From: Hydrogenothermaceae bacterium
GTDB lineage: Bacteria > Aquificota > Aquificia > Aquificales > Hydrogenothermaceae
Length of the DNA: 7,456 nt
NCBI GenBank assembly: GCA_015490675.1
Contig: WFXI01000008.1
Coordinates: 1-7,456, forward strand
Reading direction: 5' to 3'
In this document: piece after piece, positions 1 to 5,472 of the stretch
Layout: every line of letters starts with the position of its first letter
How positions within the stretch are numbered: position 1 is the stretch's first letter
Notes under the pieces: generated by a model
What the model saw: only the letters and a program-made list of their open reading frames with translations
The model's database searches: none
What the model was told of the DNA's origin: nothing
Made by a program: the position numbers and the translations under genes

Positions 1-1004
1 AAAGAGTAGAAACTAAAGAAGCAAAAGCTGGAGATATTGTTGCTATAGCAGGACTGGATGATATTTATATTGGAGAAACAATCTCCGACGCAGAAAATCC
101 AAAAGCTTTACCACCTATTTCTGTAGAAGAGCCTACAATTTCTATGATTTTCTCTGTAAATGATTCACCTTTTGCAGGAAGAAGTGGAAAATTTTTAACA
201 TCTAGACATCTAAGAGAAAGGTTATATAAAGAAACCTTAACAAATGTTGCAATAAGAGTAGAGGACACAAATAATCCAGAAAGTTTTTTAGTAATGGGGA
301 GAGGAGAACTCCAGCTTTCTATTTTGGCAGAAATGATGAGAAGAGAAGGTTATGAATTTCAGGTTTCAAAACCTGAAGTAATAGTGAAAGAAGAAAATGG
401 TCAAAAACTAGAGCCTGTAGAAAGAGTTTTAATAGACATTCCTGAGGAATTTGTAGGAGTTGTCACAGAAAAACTTGGTTCTAGAAAAGGGAAAATGGTA
501 AATATGATAAATAATGGAAGTGGGAGAGTTCGACTAGAGTTTATTATCCCATCTAGAGGATTAATCGGATACAGGTCAGAGTTTAAAACAGATACTAGAG
601 GCGAAGGAATAATGCACGCCATTTTTGAAGGCTGGGAGCCTTGGGCAGGAGATATAAAATCTAGACAAAATGGAGCGTTAGTTTCTGACAGGAAAGGAGT
701 TGCAACTCCTTATGCAATACATTCTTTACAGGATAGAGGTATATTCTTTATACCTCCTGGAACAGAAGTTTACGAAGGTATGGTAGTAGGACAACACAAT
801 AGAGACAATGATTTATGGGTAAACATAACAAGAGAAAAGAAACTTACAAATGTTAGGGCAATGAGTGCTGAAGAAGGATACAAAATAGTTCCACATAAAG
901 AAATGGATTTTGAAAAAGCTATGGAATGGATAAATAACGATGAATTAATAGAAGTAACTCCTGATGCAATAAGAATTAGGAAGAAAAATTTAAAGAAACC
1001 TTAA
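1..1004 (+). CDS. typA: Ribosome-associated translational GTPase TypA/BipA, C-terminal part (5' end outside window)
   Basis: The frame is open from base 3, so the gene enters from outside the window. 333 residues are visible, against about 600 in the whole family, so the GTPase domain and most of domain II are missing here. The fragment starts in the end of domain II (AKAGDIVAIAGL). Then come the EF-G-like domain III, with the TypA signatures NDSPFAGRSGKF (visible residues about 52-63) and MGRGELQLS (about 98-106), the domain V region with IPSRGLIGYRSEF (about 182-194), and the BipA-specific C-terminal domain with LQDRG (about 242-246), VYEGMVVGQHNRDNDL and LIEVTPDAIRIRKK at the end. TypA is an EF-G-like GTPase that binds the ribosome and acts in 50S assembly and in stress or cold adaptation. 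The C-terminal domain separates it from EF-G and LepA. No intrinsic terminator follows; the next gene starts 48 bases downstream. Confidence 0.96.
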   Translation, partial: RVETKEAKAGDIVAIAGLDDIYIGETISDAENPKALPPISVEEPTISMIFSVNDSPFAGRSGKFLTSRHLRERLYKETLTNVAIRVEDTNNPESFLVMGRGELQLSILAEMMRREGYEFQVSKPEVIVKEENGQKLEPVERVLIDIPEEFVGVVTEKLGSRKGKMVNMINNGSGRVRLEFIIPSRGLIGYRSEFKTDTRGEGIMHAIFEGWEPWAGDIKSRQNGALVSDRKGVATPYAIHSLQDRGIFFIPPGTEVYEGMVVGQHNRDNDLWVNITREKKLTNVRAMSAEEGYKIVPHKEMDFEKAMEWINNDELIEVTPDAIRIRKKNLKKP

Positions 1005-1052
1005 TACTTTAACGAAAAATAAATTAAAGAAAAAAACTCTGGCTAAATAGTA

Positions 1053-1280
1053 ATGAAAAAAAGTTTTTTATTTTTTATCCTTTTAACAAGTTTTATAATC
1101 ATATCGTGCTCAGAAAAAACGGAGCCTAAAAAAACAGTTATTTTAGAACCTATATGTAAAAAACAAAAAGAATATGAAATGGTAAAAGACCCTAGCTTTG
1201 ATTATCCTATAACATATAAGGTCAAAAAGAAAAAATGTATAATTGAATATAGAAAAAAAACTATTTATATAAATGAGTGA
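1053..1280 (+). CDS. Small predicted lipoprotein, unknown function
   Basis: This is a 75-residue protein that I do not recognise. It has a typical type II signal peptide: Lys2-Lys3, a hydrophobic core (residues 4-17) and the lipobox I-I-S-C with Cys19. The mature part, about 57 residues, is strongly basic (many KK/KKK runs) and has two further cysteines, Cys35 and Cys62, which could form a disulfide in the periplasm. Ser at mature position +2 would favour outer-membrane sorting under the E. coli rule, but that rule may not hold here. The ATG is the only usable start, because an in-frame TAA lies at 1044-1046. No clear Shine-Dalgarno precedes it. Its stop codon overlaps the ATG of the FlgO-like gene by one base (TGATG), so the two are probably co-translated. 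The signal peptide and this linkage make it a real gene rather than a random ORF. Confidence 0.8.
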   Translation: MKKSFLFFILLTSFIIISCSEKTEPKKTVILEPICKKQKEYEMVKDPSFDYPITYKVKKKKCIIEYRKKTIYINE

Positions 1281-1870
1281 TGAAAACACTAAAGTTTGCA
1301 TATTTTTTTATGTTTTTATTTGTCATTCTTGTAAACGCGAAAGAACTAGTTAAAACTTATGAAAAGAAAATAGACATTATACCTTCACAAACACCAGAAG
1401 GGATTTTTAACTCAAGGATTATTCTTCTTGCAGACCAACTAGAACAAAATCTAACAAAAAATGTAAAATGTTGCCCTATTGTAATAACTACTTTCGTAAA
1501 CTTAGACAATATAGAAAAAACAAGTCATCTTGGAAGATTAATAAAAGAAAATCTACAACACGAATTCTTAGTGAGAAAATGGAAAGTTTTAGATATAAGA
1601 CTTGCAAGGAACTTATATATAAATAAGAACGGAGAATTTATTTTAAGTAGAAATATAAACAAATTAAAATTAAACAATGGAGTAAGAATAGAAAGTGTCT
1701 TGGTTGGAACTTACTCTAAACTAGGAGACTCAATAATAATTAATGCAAAGATTATAAGAGTTTCAGATAATACTATTGTTTCTTCTGGACAGATAATACT
1801 ACCATATGACCTTTATAATATGGAGTTTTACGAAGATAGTGAAAACACAGTGGAAATTATAGGAGAATGA
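1280..1870 (+). CDS. FlgO-domain exported protein
   Basis: The protein has 196 residues from the ATG at 1280. A GTG at 1277 would add one residue, but the ATG fits the TGATG junction better. It has a Sec signal peptide with a likely type I cleavage after VNA (residue 20) and no lipobox. Residues about 42-175 match the FlgO domain as I know it: TTFVNLDN (70-77), LGRLIKENL (84-92), VRKWKVLDIRL (98-108), GEFILSR (118-124), VGTYS (142-146) and IIINAKIIRV (152-161). In Vibrio, FlgO is an outer-membrane lipoprotein needed for flagellar stability and motility; homologues also occur outside flagellar loci. No flagellar gene is visible here, so a flagellar role is only a possibility, and I give no gene symbol. 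A vicinal Cys64-Cys65 pair lies just before the conserved core. The gene overlaps the next one at ATGA (1867-1870). Confidence 0.88.
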   Translation: MKTLKFAYFFMFLFVILVNAKELVKTYEKKIDIIPSQTPEGIFNSRIILLADQLEQNLTKNVKCCPIVITTFVNLDNIEKTSHLGRLIKENLQHEFLVRKWKVLDIRLARNLYINKNGEFILSRNINKLKLNNGVRIESVLVGTYSKLGDSIIINAKIIRVSDNTIVSSGQIILPYDLYNMEFYEDSENTVEIIGE

Positions 1871-2382
1871 GATTTATATATTTAATTTTTTTCTTTTTTA
1901 TATTTTCAAGCTGTTTTTACCAAACCCCTGATGAAGCTTTCTATAATACAAATTTTTCAAAAGACTTTAACAAAATATCAAAAGATTTTTGTAAGCATAT
2001 TAAATATAGAAAGGTAATTCTCGCAGATATTGTTCATTATCAAACTTTAAAACCAACTCCTAAAGGGGAATTTTTAACAGAATTTTTAAGGGATTCTATT
2101 GTAAACCAATGTAATGTCTCTGTATATCAAATAGAGTTAAGAGAAAAATTTAAAGCCAATAATATTGGAATTACTGCTTTATCAAGGAAACCTCACGATA
2201 TAAAAAATAAGAAGTTTAGAGCTAGATATTTGATAACAGGAACATACTCTATAACAGAGAATTTTGTTACAGTTTTTATTAGACTAATTGATATAAAAAA
2301 AGGAAAAGTAATACTCAGCAAAACTAAAAAGATTTTATACCATATCCCTAACCCAATGGACGATGACCCATTCAATATATAA
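1867..2382 (+). CDS. Predicted lipoprotein, diverged FlgO-like domain
   Basis: The protein has 171 residues. The signal peptide is very Phe-rich (residues 3-13) and ends in F-S-S-C with Cys16. Phe at -3 is less usual than Leu/Val/Ile, so lipidation is likely but not certain. The body looks like a shortened relative of the preceding FlgO-domain protein. A strand of the VILADIVHYQTL type (50-61) matches its TTFVNLDN region. GEFLTEFLRDSIV (67-79) matches its GRLIKENL helix. Later come ALSR (104-107), then LITGTYS (122-128) and a strand ending in RLIDIKKGKVILS (139-151). Cys42 and Cys82 could pair in the periplasm. The start ATG overlaps the upstream stop. AGGAG at 1861-1865 lies only one base before the ATG, too close for normal Shine-Dalgarno use, so coupling through termination-reinitiation is the likely route. 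The 3' end overlaps truD by 20 bases. Confidence 0.82.
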   Translation: MRFIYLIFFFFIFSSCFYQTPDEAFYNTNFSKDFNKISKDFCKHIKYRKVILADIVHYQTLKPTPKGEFLTEFLRDSIVNQCNVSVYQIELREKFKANNIGITALSRKPHDIKNKKFRARYLITGTYSITENFVTVFIRLIDIKKGKVILSKTKKILYHIPNPMDDDPFNI

Positions 2383-3502
2383 ACATTTAAAACAATCTCC
2401 AGAAGATTTTATTGTAGAAGAAGTATTACCTGAAAATTTCCTAAAAAAAGAAGGAAGTTATAATGTTTATAAGCTAGAGAAAACTAATTTATCAACCCTA
2501 CAGGTTGTTAGATTTTTATCAAAAAAATTAAAGATTCTTCCTTCTCAAATAGGTTTTGCAGGCTTAAAAGATAAGTATGCAGTAACAACCCAGTATTTAA
2601 CCATTCCTAAAGACTGTAAACTAGATGATTTTTGTGTAGAAAGAAAAAAGAAAAAAGAAAAATTTTGTATAAAAAAAGTAGGTAAAAGTGATAAGCCTTT
2701 AAGTTTAGGGGACAATAAAGGAAATATTTTCACAATAACACTAAGAAACATAAACAAAGAACTACGAAAAAACATCTATAAAAATTTAGAAATAATTAAT
2801 CAATACGGACTTGCAAATTATTTTGGTGAACAAAGGTTTGGCAGTGTTAAAGCACGAAATGATTTTATTTTTAAATATTTTTTAGAAGGAAAAATAGAAA
2901 AAGGATTAAAAGCATACTTTTCTGTTAAATTTTCTTTAAAAAACTGGGGAAAATGGGAAGAATTTTACAAGGATATAAAGCCTATTGCTGAAAGTTATGA
3001 AAAAGATTTGATTTTAGGATTAAAAAGAGGTCTTTCTTTTGAAAAAGCTGTAAGAATTTTACCTAAAAATATAAGATTAATGTTTAATTTTGCCTATCAA
3101 TCATTTATATGGAATGAAGTTTTAAGAAATTACATAGAACAAAGGTATCCATACAAAAGGGTAGATTTTATTAATAACTGGAAATTAAGTTTTTATATTG
3201 ATGTTTTTGATTTTGAGGAGTTTAAAAATTTAAAAATTCCATATACTGGAAAAGAATTTAAATTTGAAAATAAACATTTAGAAAGTGTGTTTCAACAAGT
3301 TTTAAAGAAATACAATATAAAGGAAGAATGGTTTGATAAAGAAGTTATAGGAATAAAAGCCTTTACTGACGGAGAAAGAAATGCTGTTTGTATACCTGAA
3401 AATATAAAAATTTTAAGTAAAGATAAAAATAAATTAAAAATAAGATTTTTCCTGCCTAAAGGTAGTTACGCAACAGTTTTTATAAGAAAGTTATTAATCT
3501 GA
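2363..3502 (+). CDS. truD: tRNA pseudouridine(13) synthase TruD
   Basis: The enzyme isomerises uridine 13 in tRNA (classically tRNA-Glu) to pseudouridine in the cytoplasm. The protein has 379 residues, slightly longer than the roughly 350 of E. coli TruD. Family motifs appear in order: SPEDFIVEEVLPE (12-24), FAGLKDKYAVT (65-75) with the catalytic Asp70, KPLSLGDNKGNIFTITLRNI (111-130), NYFGEQRFG (152-160) opening the TRUD insertion domain, FAYQSFIWNEVLRNYI (243-258), and the C-terminal KGSYATVFIRKLL (366-378). The ATG lies seven residues upstream of the first conserved block and inside the previous gene. It has no clear Shine-Dalgarno, so translational coupling is likely. A Lys-rich loop (residues 94-100, from a 25-base purine run at 2638-2662) separates the active-site strand from the next motif. 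A strong hairpin begins at the last base of the stop codon, so this is probably the last gene of the transcript. Confidence 0.96.
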   Translation: MTHSIYKHLKQSPEDFIVEEVLPENFLKKEGSYNVYKLEKTNLSTLQVVRFLSKKLKILPSQIGFAGLKDKYAVTTQYLTIPKDCKLDDFCVERKKKKEKFCIKKVGKSDKPLSLGDNKGNIFTITLRNINKELRKNIYKNLEIINQYGLANYFGEQRFGSVKARNDFIFKYFLEGKIEKGLKAYFSVKFSLKNWGKWEEFYKDIKPIAESYEKDLILGLKRGLSFEKAVRILPKNIRLMFNFAYQSFIWNEVLRNYIEQRYPYKRVDFINNWKLSFYIDVFDFEEFKNLKIPYTGKEFKFENKHLESVFQQVLKKYNIKEEWFDKEVIGIKAFTDGERNAVCIPENIKILSKDKNKLKIRFFLPKGSYATVFIRKLLI

Positions 3503-3530
3503 AGGGGGCAAAAGCCCCTTTAATCTTTAT
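3502..3530. terminator. GC-rich intrinsic terminator between convergent genes
   Basis: The stem is 3502-3509 (AAGGGGGC) with 3514-3521 (GCCCCTTT), closed by an AAAA loop. It has eight pairs including one G-U and a run of five G-C pairs, which is exceptional in this AT-rich window. On the plus strand it is followed by TTTAATCTTT, so it should stop the truD transcript. On the minus strand it lies just past the stop of the DUF5335 gene, but the tract after the stem is poorer in T, so termination in that direction is less sure. Confidence 0.8.
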
Positions 3531-3862
3531 GAAGCAGGTCTTAAAGAAATTATATGCTTAGTTCCATCCCATTGAACAACTTCAACAACTTTCAAATCCC
3601 CATTTTCTTCATCAACATAAACTTCGGTAGGTTTATGTATCAAATGGTCGTGTCTTTCTGCAACTACTTCAAAATCATCATCTTTAGGGTCATAAGCTAG
3701 CCCTACAAGTTTTTGCCAATGGGTTTCTACTTGGTCTCCAATTTCAGGGTTCACAATTTCAATCTGAACTTCTTTTTTAGGAAGTTGTCCTTCTCTGTAT
3801 TTTTTATCCCATTCTGAAAAGTAACTTTCCCATTCAGATTTTTCTAGTTTTCTAATTGCCAT
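3527..3862 (-). CDS. DUF5335 family protein, function unknown
   Basis: This is a 111-residue, acidic, probably cytoplasmic protein with no signal peptide or membrane segment. The order of conserved pieces matches what I recall of DUF5335: an N-terminal LEKSEWESYFSEWDKKY segment (6-22), VQIEIVNPEIGDQVE (32-46), then HDHLIHKPTEVYVDE (71-85) and a final strand pair ending in HIISLRP (103-109). The family is small and uncharacterised, often in bacteria without obvious partners. The segment around His71, His73 and His76 (HDHLIH) is the most conspicuous candidate functional site, but no activity is established. The start is well supported: GGAGGG sits six bases before the ATG. The periplasmic-protein gene lies 77 bases upstream on the same strand, and a good promoter candidate in that gap suggests independent expression. 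The family assignment is from memory of the motif pattern. Confidence 0.85.
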   Translation of the reverse strand: MAIRKLEKSEWESYFSEWDKKYREGQLPKKEVQIEIVNPEIGDQVETHWQKLVGLAYDPKDDDFEVVAERHDHLIHKPTEVYVDEENGDLKVVEVVQWDGTKHIISLRPAS

Positions 3863-3900
3863 TGGTATCCCTCCATTTAATTATATTTTTTACAGTTATT

Positions 3901-3928
3901 AATATAATCTAAAATTCTAATATTGCAA
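3901..3928 (-). promoter_or_regulatory. Candidate sigma-70 promoter for the DUF5335 gene
   Basis: Read on the minus strand, TTGCAA (3928-3923; 4 of 6 matches to the -35 consensus) is separated by 16 bases from TATATT (3906-3901; 5 of 6 matches to the -10 consensus). The predicted start would leave a leader of roughly 30 bases ending in the GGAGGG ribosome-binding site. AT-rich DNA gives many chance -10 matches, so the paired -35 and sensible leader length are the main support. Confidence 0.4.
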
Positions 3929-3939
3929 GGATTAATAAA

Positions 3940-4419
3940 TTACATTAGTTTCATTGAAATTTTCTTCAATGGAAATTTCTTGGCAATTTCAACTGCATCT
4001 TCGTAATTCATACCTCTATACTTAAGGATAAATGCGGATGTTGGAGCTACCATAATAATTATCTGTCCGCTATTATCATATTTGTTATGGCTAATTCCCG
4101 CCTTAAATCCTTCTATTTCTGTAGTTTTAACATATTTGTCAGGTGTATCTTGTTCCACAACCATAGAAAACGGCATCCACATAGACATTACCATGCTACC
4201 TTTAATAATCTGAACCTTTAAAGATTTTTCTTTATTTGTATAGTTTCTCTCTACCTGAAGCATATCACCAAAAAATGTTTTTGCATATTGTCCAGAAGGT
4301 TGTGAAGCTTCCCATCCTTTTAAATCAATTAGGAAATCATATAATTCCTTGTAGTTGACAGCATATGAAACACTAAAAACAGCTAAAGTTGTCAGTAATA
4401 TTAAAACTTTTCTTAGCAT
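3940..4419 (-). CDS. Periplasmic protein of unknown function with a methionine cluster
   Basis: The protein has 159 residues and I do not recognise its family. It has a clear Sec signal peptide (LRK, hydrophobic core, likely cleavage after SYA at residue 20), giving a mature protein of about 139 residues. No lipobox or further membrane span is seen. The mature part starts with a helix (YKELYDFLIDLKGWEAS) and is then mostly predicted strands. GDMLQVERNY (51-60) and IEGFKAGISHNKYD (102-115) look like conserved turns, and the C-terminus is an amphipathic helix (YEDAVEIAKKFPLKKI). Residues 76-86 hold five methionines (M76, M78, M80, M82, M86) in an alternating pattern, possibly all on one face of a strand. 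There is no cysteine in the mature part. AGGGAGG ends six bases before the ATG. The fold and function are open; any metal-related role would be speculation from the Met cluster. Confidence 0.85.
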   Translation of the reverse strand: MLRKVLILLTTLAVFSVSYAVNYKELYDFLIDLKGWEASQPSGQYAKTFFGDMLQVERNYTNKEKSLKVQIIKGSMVMSMWMPFSMVVEQDTPDKYVKTTEIEGFKAGISHNKYDNSGQIIIMVAPTSAFILKYRGMNYEDAVEIAKKFPLKKISMKLM

Positions 4420-4587
4420 AACAGGCCTCCCTTATTTTGTTGTATATAATTAAATTTAAATAAAAATTTTAAATTTGCCTACTAATAATCTACAATTAAA
4501 CAAACTGTTATTATATAATCTTTACATCTTACAATTTTTTCTAATAATTTTTATCTAAATTTTTCATTAAGTTTTGGAGAAGATAAA
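4420..4587. promoter_or_regulatory. AT-rich divergent promoter region
   Basis: This 168-base gap lies between two divergently transcribed genes, so it must carry promoters both ways. A perfect 10-base palindrome ATTATATAAT (4510-4519) contains a consensus TATAAT on each strand. Neither has a good -35 at the usual distance; the plus-strand one at 17 bases is only TACAAT (4491-4496). TTTACA at 4521-4526 is a second possible plus-strand -35, with TAATAA at 4542-4547 after a short 15-base spacer. For the minus-strand gene a weaker TATATA lies near 4443-4448. An AT-only inverted repeat, AAATTTAAA (4452-4460) with TTTAAATTT (4468-4476), may be a regulator site or chance. Shine-Dalgarno sites mark both ends: AGGGAGG for the minus gene and GGAGA (4576-4580) for the plus gene. 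Confidence 0.4.
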
Positions 4588-5442
4588 ATGAAAAATCCTA
4601 TAAAAAAAATATATAGAGGTTATTTATCAAAAATAAAACCTCTAAGGGATATCTACTTTCAACTTTACAAAAAACACTTAATGAACAAATTTTTAGTAGT
4701 TAAAGTTAGATTCTGCGATTGCTATTACCTTATAGATACTTCAGATGAGTATGGTATATGGTTATTAACAAGAGGTAAATCTGAAACTCCAGAAGATGAT
4801 TTTGTAAAGAATATTGTAAAAAGTGGAGATAAGATAATAGATGTTGGAGCTCATTGGGGTGTATTTTCTGTGTTATTTGGAAAACTTGTTGGAGAATATG
4901 GAAAGGTTTATGCTTTTGAAGCTAGCAGAAAAAACTTTAAGATATTAAAAAAAAATATTTGTATCAATAAACTTTCCCAAACTGTTAAACCATATAATCT
5001 AGCTATTGGAAATGAGGAGAAAAAAGTAAATTTAGCAATAGCAGATACATCTAGTGGGCATAATTCTATATATGATAAGCACCTAAAAGGTATAAAAAAA
5101 TATGAAACTATAAGCCAAACAACTATAGATAAATTTACTGAAGAAAATTCTATAAAGAGTATAGACCTCTTAAAAATAGATGTTGAAGGTTATGAATATA
5201 ATGTTCTTAAAGGTGCTGAGGAAACTATAAAAAGAAGTAAAGATATGTGGTTATTTGTAGAATTCTCTCCTAATTTCATATCAAAAGAGCTAGCCATTAA
5301 TATGTTGGAATTTTTAAAAAAATACTTTAGAAAAGTATATATAGCAGACAAGAAAAGAAAAATTGTAAAAAAAAGTTCATGGGAAGATATTATTAAATTA
5401 ATAGAAAGAAAAGAACAAAAAAATTTATTTTTAAAAAGATAA
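4588..5442 (+). CDS. FkbM family SAM-dependent methyltransferase
   Basis: The protein has 284 residues, with no signal peptide or membrane segment, so it is cytoplasmic. It has a Rossmann methyltransferase core. IIDVGAHWGVFSVLFGK (83-99) is motif I, which binds S-adenosylmethionine. VYAFEASRKNF (107-117) has the acidic residue expected to bind the ribose. LLKIDVEGYEYNVLKGAE (194-211) is the hallmark FkbM segment (KIDVEG), and WLFVEFSP (221-228) closes the core. FkbM enzymes methylate hydroxyl groups on sugars or small molecules, often in glycan, lipopolysaccharide or secondary-metabolite synthesis. The substrate cannot be told here, because no glycosyltransferase or sugar-nucleotide gene lies within the window. 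The basic N-terminal 30 residues (KNPIKKIYRGYLSKIKPLR) could contact a membrane or an acidic substrate. GGAGA sits seven bases before the ATG. mutL follows after 27 bases, so the two may share a transcript. Confidence 0.92.
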   Translation: MKNPIKKIYRGYLSKIKPLRDIYFQLYKKHLMNKFLVVKVRFCDCYYLIDTSDEYGIWLLTRGKSETPEDDFVKNIVKSGDKIIDVGAHWGVFSVLFGKLVGEYGKVYAFEASRKNFKILKKNICINKLSQTVKPYNLAIGNEEKKVNLAIADTSSGHNSIYDKHLKGIKKYETISQTTIDKFTEENSIKSIDLLKIDVEGYEYNVLKGAEETIKRSKDMWLFVEFSPNFISKELAINMLEFLKKYFRKVYIADKKRKIVKKSSWEDIIKLIERKEQKNLFLKR

Positions 5443-5457
5443 TTCTATTCATTTTAT

Positions 5458-5472
5458 GAGAGGAAAATATTG
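5458..5472 (+). promoter_or_regulatory. Ribosome-binding site fixing a TTG start for mutL
   Basis: GAGAGG (5458-5463) lies six bases before TTG at 5470-5472. The TTG puts translation exactly where MutL proteins begin: RIKPLPEEVINKISAGEVVE matches the family N-terminus, whose ISAGEVVERP block must be included. No in-frame ATG or GTG occurs between the preceding gene and this block, so TTG is the best start. Confidence 0.8.

Noticed and set aside
65..622. Two minus-strand open frames opposite typA (65-268 and 401-622)
   Set aside because: They lie entirely inside the typA coding frame, which has strong protein-level matches, and show no domain or signal of their own.
1007..1029. CTTTAA / TTAAAG inverted repeat after typA as a terminator
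   Set aside because: The stem is only six A-T-dominated pairs and is followed by A residues rather than a T tract.
1277..1279. GTG as the start of the FlgO-domain gene
   Set aside because: It immediately precedes an ATG that overlaps the upstream stop in the common TGATG form; the difference is one residue and does not alter the signal peptide.
2193..2775. Minus-strand open frames opposite the second FlgO-like gene and truD (2193-2375, 2545-2775)
   Set aside because: Their Phe/Ser/Leu-rich translations are what antisense of Lys/Glu-rich AT genes gives; no ribosome-binding site or family match.
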